DNA from: Candidatus Electrothrix scaldis | GTDB lineage: Bacteria > Desulfobacterota > Desulfobulbia > Desulfobulbales > Desulfobulbaceae | Reading direction: 5' to 3' | Assembly (NCBI GenBank): GCA_033584155.1 | Contig: CP138355.1 | Span: forward strand, 3,791,826 to 3,855,825 | DNA length: 64,000 nucleotides | Part shown: positions 53,382 through 62,842 of the stretch, piece by piece | Numbering within the stretch: the first letter of the stretch is position 1 | How the letters are laid out: every line of letters begins with the position of its first letter | Program-made: the position numbers and the translations under genes | Notes under the pieces: generated by a model | Told to the model about the DNA's origin: nothing | The model's database searches: none | What the model saw: the letters and a program-made list of their open reading frames with translations, nothing else

Positions 53382-55772
53382 TCATTTCACCCGCAACACC
53401 TTTACTCTACGCTGTATCTCGCTATTTTCAGGATCAAGCACCGCAGCTTGCTCATACTGTTTGATCGCGAGCTCTTTCTTCCCCCTCTTTAAATATATCT
53501 CACCGAGAAGGATATGAAAAGGAGCATAATCCGGTAAGTAGCGCAAAGCGACTTGGAGTACATTTTCAGCCTTTTCATCTTTTTTTTGGGTTCGATAATA
53601 CTGAAAAACCTCAGAAAAATACTGCGGCAGCACCCTGGAATCATTATCGATAAAATCCAGTGCATGTTCTATAATAAAATGGAACTCACTTGATCGTTTT
53701 TCATTCTTGACTTTATTCCAGAAACCTAGCCAAGATGATGTTTTTTGTGGTAGCATTTCTGCAACGTATTTTTGATTCACCTGATACTTAATTAATACTT
53801 GATAAAGCGAAGCAAGCATTCTGGGGTCACGCTCAACTTCCCTTCTTAACCTGACTCTTCCCTCTTTCCCTGTTCGCTGGCTGAGCTCAAAGGCTGCCCA
53901 GGTTTGAAAGGCAAGCTTCTTTTGATCAGCTCTTTCATATCCTCTTTTCAAGAGGTTTCGTGCCAGCTCCAAATCAGTAGCTGCGACAACATGACCAAGC
54001 TGCTGGAGAAAGGTAAAGCTCATGGGTTGTTGCCTTACGGCTTCTGCTGAGAGCCTCACCGCCTGTTTATCCTGCCCCTGTAAGCTTTTTAACTTTGCTA
54101 ATGTATGGGAATACAACCCTGTGACAGGATCAAAAGCCCTTGCTTCTTCAAGGAGCATAGACATTTTTTCTACCCGATCAACAGGAGTAAAGCGTTCCAG
54201 AGAGGAAACCTGCCTTGCTTTACGATATTTCCTTTCTGCCCAGACCTTTCTTCCTTGATAAAATAAGGTTGCGCCGAAAAAAGCCAGTATCGCAGTAAAG
54301 ACCAAGATGTTGCGCCAATAATTTGGTTTCAGAAGAGGCAGTAATGTCGGTGAATCCTGGTAATAGCGTCTGGTGTTTCCAGCAGAAACAAGCAAACCAG
54401 CCAGGAAAAAGAAATAGAGTCCATTAGCTCCATTATGAAGATTGAAATCAAATCCACTATAAACTAACAGGCCAGCCAGACCACTGAACGCTCCTACTGC
54501 GGGAAAGACAGAAAAGCTGTCTTTTCGTAAACGAATCATTTTATATCCGGCATGTAGTACACTTACGATAAACCACCCTCCCAACAGCCCAGCAGGTACG
54601 CCACCATCGCTAAGTAACTCCAAAAAATCGTTATGCGCGTGGTCATAGAAGAGGTCATCAGGAAGGGTTTTATAGCTTGGGAAAATATCTGCAAAAGTCC
54701 CAAATCCACTCCCTGTCAGAGAAAAATCTTTTATTATCCGAAAAGTATCTTGCCAAATCAGCAGCCGATCATCCTGTATTCTGCCAGTTTTACTGTCGAA
54801 AAGGGTGAGAAAGCGTTCACTTATTGGCTCCCAGTTGTACCAACCAACGAGAACGAGAAAACCCGCAAAAAGAATAAGCAACTGAACTTTGCCCATTCTT
54901 TCCTTTTGTCGAAAAATGAGAAATAAAAAAAACAACAGGCTGAAAATAATACTTAGAATACCACCGCGCGACTGGGTAAGAAAAACTGAGGCAAAAATAA
55001 CAATACTGCCAAAACCCCAGCCCAAATACAGAGCCGTTTTGCTCTCTGAAAAAAAGGCGACTATTTTTCCTCTGAGCGTATCCGCCCTCCCATATACAGG
55101 TCGATACAAAAAAAACTGGGACAACACAAGGGGACAGAGCATAACCATAAAACCAGCATAATGGTTTTTATATACCCAGGGACCGAATGCTTGCTTTCCA
55201 TCTGACAACTTACGGAACCAGAAAAGTGTATCAGGTGCTGTTATTCGCTGTAATATAGCAAAGAAAGCTATGCAAATAGCTAAGCCTGTGACGAGCGTAA
55301 TTGTTAAGCGCAGCTTCCTACTGCTCGTGAGCAGTTGAATGGTCAACACATAAAAAAGTGCATAGGAGCTTAGTCGAAGTACCTCAAGCAGAGTCTCCTT
55401 ATAATTAACGGTAAGAGGAAGCCAAGTATAAAGATCACCTAGAAGATCACCTAGAGTCGGCAAGGTGAGAATCGGTTGATATGCCTGATAAATGTTTGGC
55501 GCAACTATGCGCACAAGAGAGAGAGGAAGAGGAATGAGCTGTAACAGCATCCAAGCCAAAAGCAGAAGCAAAGGAAGTATGCCCGGAACTCGATAATAGT
55601 TTGAGCTTGCTTTTTTACCAGCAGAAGGGAGAAAATAAAAAATGCCTGCAAGAGCGACAAGAAGCTCTACGGTGATGATTGACCAGTTCTCGGTCGTGCC
55701 AAAAGCAAGCGGTGCAAAAAATAACGTGGCCAGAAAAAGGAAAAAGGATATTGCTTCACTCCGAACCTGCAT
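53382..55772 (-). CDS. O-antigen ligase/polymerase (Wzy/WaaL) with TPR tail
   Basis: A 796-residue polytopic membrane protein. Around a dozen helices (residues ~10-470) carry the Wzy_C/O-antigen ligase motif, with TGSGFGTFADIFPSYKTL and HAHNDFLELLSDGGVPAGLL in the large periplasmic loop. The C-terminal third is a helical repeat (TPR) domain ending YLKRGKKELAIKQYEQAAVLDPENSEIQRR. It polymerises or ligates the polysaccharide made by this locus. A 12-bp in-frame tandem repeat (55431-55454) gives LGDLLGDL. It lies 7 bases downstream of the wzc-like gene. Confidence 0.9.
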   Translation of the reverse strand: MQVRSEAISFFLFLATLFFAPLAFGTTENWSIITVELLVALAGIFYFLPSAGKKASSNYYRVPGILPLLLLLAWMLLQLIPLPLSLVRIVAPNIYQAYQPILTLPTLGDLLGDLYTWLPLTVNYKETLLEVLRLSSYALFYVLTIQLLTSSRKLRLTITLVTGLAICIAFFAILQRITAPDTLFWFRKLSDGKQAFGPWVYKNHYAGFMVMLCPLVLSQFFLYRPVYGRADTLRGKIVAFFSESKTALYLGWGFGSIVIFASVFLTQSRGGILSIIFSLLFFLFLIFRQKERMGKVQLLILFAGFLVLVGWYNWEPISERFLTLFDSKTGRIQDDRLLIWQDTFRIIKDFSLTGSGFGTFADIFPSYKTLPDDLFYDHAHNDFLELLSDGGVPAGLLGGWFIVSVLHAGYKMIRLRKDSFSVFPAVGAFSGLAGLLVYSGFDFNLHNGANGLYFFFLAGLLVSAGNTRRYYQDSPTLLPLLKPNYWRNILVFTAILAFFGATLFYQGRKVWAERKYRKARQVSSLERFTPVDRVEKMSMLLEEARAFDPVTGLYSHTLAKLKSLQGQDKQAVRLSAEAVRQQPMSFTFLQQLGHVVAATDLELARNLLKRGYERADQKKLAFQTWAAFELSQRTGKEGRVRLRREVERDPRMLASLYQVLIKYQVNQKYVAEMLPQKTSSWLGFWNKVKNEKRSSEFHFIIEHALDFIDNDSRVLPQYFSEVFQYYRTQKKDEKAENVLQVALRYLPDYAPFHILLGEIYLKRGKKELAIKQYEQAAVLDPENSEIQRRVKVLRVK

Positions 55773-55779
55773 TTATCCC

Positions 55780-58074
55780 TTATTTTTTACCTTCTTCCGT
55801 ATAGTACCCCCCTTTACCTTTACGAGAGTAGTAGGAATAATATCCGTAGTAGCCCTGCCCTGCATGCTTTTTGGTTACACGATTGAGCACCAAGCCCAAC
55901 ATATGTGCGTTGCTTTCACGCAACTTTTTGATTCCACTATCAAGCATATCAAAAGTAGTTTTTCCCGCCCGGAGGACAGTAACTGTCCCATCAACTAAGC
56001 TAGCCAAAAGCAGGCTATCAGTTACCTGTTGTACAGGTGGTGAATCCAGAAGAACAAAGTCAAAGCGCTCCATAGATTTGCTCAGCAATGTTTTCATCCG
56101 CTTAGAACCTAGTAGCTCCGCAGGATTGGGAGGAATAGGCCCTGATGGGAGTACAGATATCTTGCTATCTGGTATTTGTTGAATCAAAGCAGGTTGCTGT
56201 TCATCAGTATTACCAGAAAGATAATTACTCAGTCCATAGGAGTTATCCACCCCAAACATAGAATGCTGTCTGGGACGGCGCATATCGCAGTCAACAATTA
56301 ATATCCTCTTATCATTCTGAGCCAGAATAGTGGCGAGATTCTTGGTTGTTGTACTTTTCCCTTCTTGCTGCATCATACTTGTGACTAGAAGAGTTCGAGG
56401 AGGATGATCTGGTGTGGACAAAAGTAAGCTGGAGCGAATCAACCTATAGCTCTCTGCAAATGCTGAAAGGGGGTTCTCCTGAATAAACGTTTCAACGTTC
56501 TTTCCTTTTTTGGGCAGATCTTCCACCGCACCAAGGACTGTGAGACCATAGCGTTTTTCCAACTCTTCTGCTGAGCTTGCTGTATTATCAAGGAAATCCA
56601 GAAAAAAGACTAAGGCTACGCCTACACCTAGTCCTATAAACAGCCCGAGCATTAATTCTTTCTTCTTATTCGGAGTGGTGGGGTAAGTAGGAAGGTCGGC
56701 CTTCTTGATTGCCCAGATTCTGATATCCATAGCCTGGGCTGTGACGTTCGTCTTTTTTATACTGCTCGACAACGCATCGTACACCGTTCTATTCATTTCC
56801 TTATCACGATTCAGGATACTAAATTGAACAGAAAGCTCATTCATATCCTGCAACTCTGCCTTTGTCTCCTTCAGCATTTTGGTCAAATCTTTGACCCGAG
56901 TTTTGGCAAGTTCATAATTATTTTTTGCCACCTCAATGACTCGCTCAACTTCCATACTTTTCTTTTTTAACAAAAGTTCCTGGTCAGCCCGAGCCTTTAT
57001 CATCATTGGGTGTTTTTCACCATACTTTTTGGACAACTCTCTGATATTCTGTTCAGCAGTAAAAAGTTCCCCCCGCAGGGCCTGCAGCTCTGCATTATCT
57101 GCAAGCAGGGGGATTGCTTCGAGTTTTTTATCATTCTTCCCTACGGCCTTTATTTGACGATAAACAGCCGCATGCTTCTTTTCCTCTGTCTGCGCAGCAG
57201 AAAGAGCTGAACTGAATTGTGAAAGACGTTCAGGGAGTACACTCAGCTTATTCTCTACAGTCACGATATCGCTTTTTCGCATATATTCCTGCAAAGCCTT
57301 TTCTGACTCCTCAAGCTTTTTTCTTTCTTCATCAGCTTTGAGTGTCATCCAATTCAGGCTATGTTTTGTGGTACTCGTCTTTATATCTAAAGTTTCTTCA
57401 ATATATGCCTGCACCACACCATCAGCAACAAGCTGAGCAATTTTCGGAATCCGATGTGTATAGCTTACATTGACTATTTTTGTATCACGCACAGGGGTAA
57501 GGGCAAGAGACCCTTGAATCATACCTGCAATTCTTTCCGCATCAGTTTTTTGCTCGTTCGGAAATATCGTTTTATCTTGCAGAGATGGGTCAGTAGAAAT
57601 ACCCTGGTCAGAAAGTTGCTCATTCTCTATTATTGAAGCCAGGAAACTTTTTCCAGAAGAAATAGCTTCAGAAAGGAATGATGTAATAATATGAGCAATA
57701 CCAGGACGACCAGTTGGTTTCTCAGAAAAATATTGTTTGTACTTAGTGTCAAGCTCCTGATTTTTTACCACTCTGAGGGCTACATTAAAACTCCGGATAA
57801 GCTCAAATTGTGTTGCCTTGAAATCAGGATCCCACCTCATATATGTTGCCAACCCTTCGAGCTGGGCTTTTTCTTGATTTTTTTCAATCAAAACCTGAGT
57901 AGTTGCAGTATAAAGCGGTATTTTCGAAAAAGTAAATAGCGTACTCGTCAAAAAAATAATAACAGCGACAGCGATGATCAACCATTTCCGCTTTTGCAGG
58001 ACACGGATGTAATCAATCAGGTGTTTTGAACGTACTTGTTGCGAAGGCTCTATTATGGATTCTTCTGGATACAT
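55780..58074 (-). CDS. Wzz chain-length determinant / BY-kinase fusion
   Basis: Controls polysaccharide chain length and export by cycles of tyrosine autophosphorylation. The 764 residues comprise a Wzz domain with TM1 (LIIAVAVIIFLTSTLFTF), a long coiled coil (~250-430), TM2 (ELMLGLFIGLGVGVALVFFL) and a cytoplasmic kinase: Walker A TSMMQQEGKSTTTKN, Walker A' ILIVDCDMRRP and Walker B DFVLLDSPPV. The Tyr-rich tail GYYGYYSYYSRKGKGGYY is the autophosphorylation cluster. A key component of the EPS export machine. Confidence 0.93.
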   Translation of the reverse strand: MYPEESIIEPSQQVRSKHLIDYIRVLQKRKWLIIAVAVIIFLTSTLFTFSKIPLYTATTQVLIEKNQEKAQLEGLATYMRWDPDFKATQFELIRSFNVALRVVKNQELDTKYKQYFSEKPTGRPGIAHIITSFLSEAISSGKSFLASIIENEQLSDQGISTDPSLQDKTIFPNEQKTDAERIAGMIQGSLALTPVRDTKIVNVSYTHRIPKIAQLVADGVVQAYIEETLDIKTSTTKHSLNWMTLKADEERKKLEESEKALQEYMRKSDIVTVENKLSVLPERLSQFSSALSAAQTEEKKHAAVYRQIKAVGKNDKKLEAIPLLADNAELQALRGELFTAEQNIRELSKKYGEKHPMMIKARADQELLLKKKSMEVERVIEVAKNNYELAKTRVKDLTKMLKETKAELQDMNELSVQFSILNRDKEMNRTVYDALSSSIKKTNVTAQAMDIRIWAIKKADLPTYPTTPNKKKELMLGLFIGLGVGVALVFFLDFLDNTASSAEELEKRYGLTVLGAVEDLPKKGKNVETFIQENPLSAFAESYRLIRSSLLLSTPDHPPRTLLVTSMMQQEGKSTTTKNLATILAQNDKRILIVDCDMRRPRQHSMFGVDNSYGLSNYLSGNTDEQQPALIQQIPDSKISVLPSGPIPPNPAELLGSKRMKTLLSKSMERFDFVLLDSPPVQQVTDSLLLASLVDGTVTVLRAGKTTFDMLDSGIKKLRESNAHMLGLVLNRVTKKHAGQGYYGYYSYYSRKGKGGYYTEEGKK

Positions 58075-58203
58075 TATAAGATGTTATGCATAATAAAAAA
58101 ACTCCACCAAGGTAAAGTTTTTCATGTGATATTGTATCGATCAACTAACAAACAGGACGTTGAACCAAAAAAAAACTAGCGAACAAAAGCGGTAAGATAT
58201 AAT

Positions 58204-59883
58204 TTAGAAAAAACTTTCAGGCACGACAATAACATCCTCCGGCTGAACCAGAGCATCATGCTCAACATCTTCAAGTACTTGTTTTTCCCCATTAACCATA
58301 CGATTAATGGTAATACTTGATTCCGATGCGATACCGGTAAAACTACCAGCTAATGAAACCATTTTAAGGACTGTAGTGTTGCGACCGCAGGGGTATGCTC
58401 CAGGCCTGTTAACCTGGCCTGTGATATAACAAACGGCTTCTTTTTTCGCAGCACTGGCTGGCACAACGACTACATCATCAGGACGAAGTAAGGTATCTTG
58501 GTTAACATTTTGAAAAATTTGTTTGCGCCCATTCACCTGTCGATTAATTTGAATCCCAGACTCCAAGGCCTTATCAGTAAAGCCTCCCGCCCTGGTCAAT
58601 AATTTCAAAATACTGGTACTATCCGAACATGGGTAGGCTCCGGGTCGAGTTACTTCACCAGTAATGTAGCAAACAGCCTCTTTTTTCACAGCACTTACTG
58701 GAACGACGACTATATCCTCTGGTAGAAGTACAGTATCTCTATTGACACTTTTTAAAACCTGCTTCACACCATTAATCGTTCGATTAACCTCAATTCCTGA
58801 CTCTAAAGCAGAGCTTGTGAGGCCACCAGCTCGAGTCAATAACTTAAGTATACTTGTGTTGCTGGAACAGGGATAAGCACCAGGTCGATTTACTCCTCCA
58901 GTAATATAGCAAAGCCTTTCTTCTTCTTTGCTAATAGTACGCTCTGGTACAATAATAACATCATCAGGTTGCACCAGCGTATCCTGGTTTACATTTGGTA
59001 CAACTTTCTTCACCCCATTAATCGTTCGATTAATCTTAAGTCCAGCTTCCAGGGCGTTTTCAGTGAAGCTTCCTGCCTGAGAGACAACTTTAAGGACTGT
59101 CGTATTACGACCACATGGATATTCCCCGGGCTGATTAACCGCACCAGTAATAAAGCAAACAGCCCCTTCAGCAATGGTTACGGTATCTCCGCCTTGAACC
59201 AAAATATTCTGTCGCGAATCGCCTGTTCTTATGAGCCGATCAAGATCAACAGGTATATTTTCCTGTATACCATTTTTCTGCCTCTTGATCATTGCGGTTT
59301 GTCCGGCATTTTCTTTCAAACCACCTACCTGGGAAATAAGCTCCAGCAACGTTGTTGGTCCATTTAATTCAACAAGACCTGGTGTATGTACAGGACCAAG
59401 AACAACAACTTTCTTACTTTTAAATTGCTCTATGAATATAGTAACCTGGGGTTCAACAATATACCCATTAGCTAAGGCTGACTCTATACGTTCAGCAGCA
59501 GCAGAGATACCTTGGCCTCCGACATCAACCTGACCAATCAAAGGAAATTCTATTGTGCCTCCCTCTGAAACCCGAACTTTTACCGTTAACTCCTCATGGT
59601 CATAAACCTTAATAGAAAGGACATCTCCTGCTCCAATAGCATATTCGCTCTTTTTTTGCACCGCTGGCTTCTCATGCAGCTGCTGCGGTGACCGTGACAC
59701 ACTACTTAGTGAAGGAAATGTCAGCTGTGGCACCTGAGGGGCCGTATTACCTAAGGCACCAGGATAATTAGCAGCAAAAGAGAACGTCGAAATCGTTAGT
59801 GAAATCAGAATAAAAATAATGAACAATACTACCTGTAATCTCACTGTTTTTTGGGAAATACAGTGCACTCTTCTTCTTAACAT
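58204..59883 (-). CDS. Polysaccharide export protein with four Cys-paired SLBB repeats
   Basis: A Wza-like outer-membrane export component of 559 residues from the ATG at 59883. After a signal/anchor (LQVVLFIIFILISLTISTFS) comes the Poly_export domain (YAIGAGDVLSIKVYDHEELTVKVRVSEGG), one standard SLBB, then four near-identical ~80-residue SLBB repeats to the C terminus. Each begins CYITG (or CFITG) and has a second Cys in PGxYPC 14 residues later (243/257, 325/339, 405/419, 485/499). Typical family members have one or two SLBB domains without Cys. Lies 129 bases upstream of wzc. Confidence 0.9.
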   Translation of the reverse strand: MLRRRVHCISQKTVRLQVVLFIIFILISLTISTFSFAANYPGALGNTAPQVPQLTFPSLSSVSRSPQQLHEKPAVQKKSEYAIGAGDVLSIKVYDHEELTVKVRVSEGGTIEFPLIGQVDVGGQGISAAAERIESALANGYIVEPQVTIFIEQFKSKKVVVLGPVHTPGLVELNGPTTLLELISQVGGLKENAGQTAMIKRQKNGIQENIPVDLDRLIRTGDSRQNILVQGGDTVTIAEGAVCFITGAVNQPGEYPCGRNTTVLKVVSQAGSFTENALEAGLKINRTINGVKKVVPNVNQDTLVQPDDVIIVPERTISKEEERLCYITGGVNRPGAYPCSSNTSILKLLTRAGGLTSSALESGIEVNRTINGVKQVLKSVNRDTVLLPEDIVVVPVSAVKKEAVCYITGEVTRPGAYPCSDSTSILKLLTRAGGFTDKALESGIQINRQVNGRKQIFQNVNQDTLLRPDDVVVVPASAAKKEAVCYITGQVNRPGAYPCGRNTTVLKMVSLAGSFTGIASESSITINRMVNGEKQVLEDVEHDALVQPEDVIVVPESFF

Positions 59884-59946
59884 GACCACTAGCGTTGGTT
59901 AGACATTACTTGAGAATGAATATAGATATTAGACGGTTTTACAACA

Positions 59947-61473
59947 TTAGAATGTGCCACGAGCACTAATACCTACGATATTGGTTTCATAATCCAGCTC
60001 ATCATAATTGGAATCTTTCTTGTCAAAGCCGTAATACAGGGAGAATGTAAGCCACTTTCTAAAAGCGTAGTCAAGGCTTGGGCTAAAATTCCATCGCTCA
60101 TCAAGACGGGAGTCTCCATCAAACTGAGCATAGTCAGAGTCCTCGTAAATAAAATTCAGCGCACCTCTCATGCGACCAGTAAAACGATACCCATAGGCAA
60201 GACGAGATGCCCAGACTGTTTTATTCAAAGCATACTCGCTATCAGACTGCTCAATGCTATATTTTGAGTTCAACAAAAATTCACTTTTCCGGGTGGCCAG
60301 CCACGTCCCCTGCATTTCGAAGGAAAAACTATCTTCCCCGTCATTTAAGGTATCAGCAACTCCCTCAGCTCCGTCATCATTCCAATCTTCATCATAATCC
60401 ACCATCTGGTACCCAGCACTGAACTTGAATCCAGTCTTCACAGTAGCCTGCCAGTTCATTCCCGCCTGAAGAAAAATATTATCATTATCCGGCATATCAT
60501 CTTCTTCATAAGCAGCTTTCAGTAACGAACCACTAACAAAGAAGCTCGTCTTCGGGCTGTAATCATAGGCCAAGGAACCATCAAATCCATGATCTGAGCG
60601 ATCCATGAAGTTATTAACATCAAGATCATAGATTAATAAATGGTTCGTATAGCCTACTCGCGCTGAAACTTTATCGGAAATTCGCCAGTCAACGCCGCCT
60701 TTAAACACATTGGTGTCATACACACGATCATTTTCAGCATTTGCTTCAGCAATATTAAAAATATCCTGACTGTGTGAGTAATTATCCATGAGTTGCAAGG
60801 TCAAACGTTCATAGGGTTTATATACCACCTGCCCCTGAAGCCCACCTTCTGCATGATTAAGCTCTGAATCTGCCGAATAGGTCATGAAATCCATTTTTCC
60901 AGCAAAATAGAATTCTACCTTGTTATAAACATCATATTCATTCTGACTGTACTGCAATCCTCCCACTGAGGTATTATCCGCAGCAACCTGCAAAGGACGT
61001 CTGCTCCTTCTTGGCCAAGTCAACCACACAGAAGGAGAAATAGTGGTAAGAAAATTTTCTTCTTTATCTGTATCGGTATTATACAGGTTATCGCTCCATT
61101 CTCCGTTTACCCCTAAGGAAGCATGAAAATATCCATTGCGATAGCCAAATACCCTTCCATCAGCGTCTATCCTTTCTTCTTCATCGATTTGCATCCTCTG
61201 ATAACCAATGGGATCGTTTGCCAGTATTGTTGTATCAGCAGGAGCAACAGGAGTCACGATAGACGGCATGTCTTGTTTTTGCACTGTACTCGCCGGAGAT
61301 GAGGAAGTATTCTTGCCTGGGATTTCATCATTATAAATTACAGTTGCCATTGGCAGATCTGCTCGTAATGATTTATCAGCTTTATTATATTCCTGAGCTT
61401 CTACAATATTAGCCTGTGAACTCAAGAAGAGAAACAAGGCACTGCTTATGTACTTTTTAGACCGGCTTTCCAT
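59947..61473 (-). CDS. Outer-membrane beta-barrel of the EPS locus
   Basis: A 508-residue secreted protein predicted to form a beta-barrel. It has a signal peptide (YISSALFLFLSSQANIVEA), an N-terminal linker, then alternating Tyr/aromatic strands such as NGYFHASLGVNGEWSDNLYN, FSAGYQMVDYD and WLTFSLYYGFDKKD, ending in an aromatic residue (SARGTF), as outer-membrane barrels do. Proteins like this occur in exosortase-type and other EPS clusters and may form the export pore. Confidence 0.82.
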   Translation of the reverse strand: MESRSKKYISSALFLFLSSQANIVEAQEYNKADKSLRADLPMATVIYNDEIPGKNTSSSPASTVQKQDMPSIVTPVAPADTTILANDPIGYQRMQIDEEERIDADGRVFGYRNGYFHASLGVNGEWSDNLYNTDTDKEENFLTTISPSVWLTWPRRSRRPLQVAADNTSVGGLQYSQNEYDVYNKVEFYFAGKMDFMTYSADSELNHAEGGLQGQVVYKPYERLTLQLMDNYSHSQDIFNIAEANAENDRVYDTNVFKGGVDWRISDKVSARVGYTNHLLIYDLDVNNFMDRSDHGFDGSLAYDYSPKTSFFVSGSLLKAAYEEDDMPDNDNIFLQAGMNWQATVKTGFKFSAGYQMVDYDEDWNDDGAEGVADTLNDGEDSFSFEMQGTWLATRKSEFLLNSKYSIEQSDSEYALNKTVWASRLAYGYRFTGRMRGALNFIYEDSDYAQFDGDSRLDERWNFSPSLDYAFRKWLTFSLYYGFDKKDSNYDELDYETNIVGISARGTF

Positions 61474-61511
61474 CTGTGTTCTCTCACCTCTTTAAAATAA
61501 AAAAGATAACC

Positions 61512-61532
61512 TACCCGCCCAAAGGACGGGTA
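61512..61532 (-). terminator. Terminator upstream of the barrel gene
   Basis: TACCCGCCC and GGACGGGTA form an imperfect 9-bp stem with an AAA loop. On the minus strand a T-rich stretch (CTTTTTTATTTT) follows about 8 bases on. It would end the 61581-62117 transcript. Confidence 0.6.
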
Positions 61533-61580
61533 CAGAAAATATCATTTCAATAACTGTAAGCAACCTGAATATTTTTTTAT

Positions 61581-62117
61581 TCAGGGGCTGGAAGGACTGG
61601 CTGGGCGAGGTCTTGTGGGGGGATCTACATGCTCTGGCAAGGTCACGTGCTCTGGGATGGGAACAAGTTCTCGATCACCTAACCCAAGCCTTCTACCTGG
61701 TCCACCATCAATAAGATCACGATCACTCAGCCCAAGTCTTTTACCAGGTCCACCATCAAAAAGATCGCGGTCACTCAAGGTTTTTTTGTCCCCACACTCC
61801 GCGATGCTTTCTTCAAGTGCGACACTCAGATCTTCAACTGTAATGCCAAGTTTATTTGCCGCCTCACGAACTGCATCCCTATCAGCCCCTGCGCAGTAGA
61901 GAGCTTTCAATCCTACTTTCGTTTGAAATTTTTCACTGTGACTTATAATAAAACTCAAAATTTCATCAGGAGTTATATCATTATGTAAAGCCTCTTCCAC
62001 AGCGACACTCATACCGAACTCATCATAATCCGACACAAAATCGTCCTGCCAGTTCGCCTGAGCAATCCCGGCTCCAAACAAAATCATCAGCACCGTAATG
62101 CAAAGAATCTTCTTCAT
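61581..62117 (-). CDS. Secreted protein with DRDLxDGGPGxRLGL repeats
   Basis: A 178-residue protein from the ATG at 62117 (GGAGGG upstream). Signal peptide (ILCITVLMILFGAGIAQA), a helical domain with two Cys (LYCAGAD, IAECGDK) and then tandem copies of LSDRDLFDGGPGKRLGL, LSDRDLIDGGPGRRLGL and a degenerate LGDRELVPIPEHV, followed by a Pro-rich end. The family is not recognised. Its place beside the EPS block suggests a cell-surface or matrix role. Confidence 0.7.
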   Translation of the reverse strand: MKKILCITVLMILFGAGIAQANWQDDFVSDYDEFGMSVAVEEALHNDITPDEILSFIISHSEKFQTKVGLKALYCAGADRDAVREAANKLGITVEDLSVALEESIAECGDKKTLSDRDLFDGGPGKRLGLSDRDLIDGGPGRRLGLGDRELVPIPEHVTLPEHVDPPTRPRPASPSSP

Positions 62118-62254
62118 GTTCCCTCCAGCCAATCTTTATTTTTTTCTTCACCCGTATAAAAATTTAAATTATTCTATCCGGTAAATAAACAAAAGTAAAT
62201 ATATCTTTCTTCGATTTTATCTTGCATAAGGAGCTGACGACCTGTCTCCATTTT

Positions 62255-62755
62255 TTACCATTCTTCACTGAATGCAAGCAGCACTGTTTTACGCTGACTC
62301 TTAAACTGTCTATACTCAACCCCAGACTTTTCCAGCATAATTTTCGAGGCTCTCACTGTATCAGTATCCCTATATTTATCAGACAAATAGATAATCTCTT
62401 CTATTCCTGACTGAATAATCACTTTGGTGCATTCATTACAAGGGAAGAGCGCCACATAGATACGGCAACCTGAAAGGTTACGCGAGGTTGCATTCAGAAC
62501 CGCATTTAATTCAGCATGACAGACATAAGGATACTTGGTATCCAGATACGCTCCTTCACGATTCCAAGGCAGTTCATCATCAGAGCATCCCCAGGGGAAT
62601 CCGTTATATCCAACGCCGACAATCTTGTTATCAGAGTCCGCCACACAGGCACCTACCTGCGTATTCGGATCTTTTGAGCGCTGCCCAGAAAGCAACGCCA
62701 CTGCCATAAAGTACTCATCCCAGCTCAGGCAATCAGTCCGCTTTCCCGTTTCCAT
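62255..62755 (-). CDS. dCMP deaminase family protein
   Basis: A 166-residue zinc deaminase converting dCMP to dUMP for thymidylate synthesis. The Zn/active-site motif is CHAELNAV (His-Ala-Glu) with FPCNECTK (PCxxC). The N terminus DEYFMAVALLSGQRSKDPNTQVGA and GYNGFPWGCSDDELPW match ComEB/dCMP deaminases. Apparently monocistronic. Confidence 0.94.
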   Translation of the reverse strand: METGKRTDCLSWDEYFMAVALLSGQRSKDPNTQVGACVADSDNKIVGVGYNGFPWGCSDDELPWNREGAYLDTKYPYVCHAELNAVLNATSRNLSGCRIYVALFPCNECTKVIIQSGIEEIIYLSDKYRDTDTVRASKIMLEKSGVEYRQFKSQRKTVLLAFSEEW

Positions 62756-62842
62756 ATTCTCCGGTTAATCCCACCACATCAATACACATACTCTCGCTAC
62801 CGGAATCACACCGGGGTACGGTCGTTACTCTTCTTGCTCTTT

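Noticed and set aside
55431-55454. 12-bp tandem repeat inside the O-antigen ligase gene
   Set aside because: It is in frame, adds only LGDL to a loop, and is too small to be of interest on its own.
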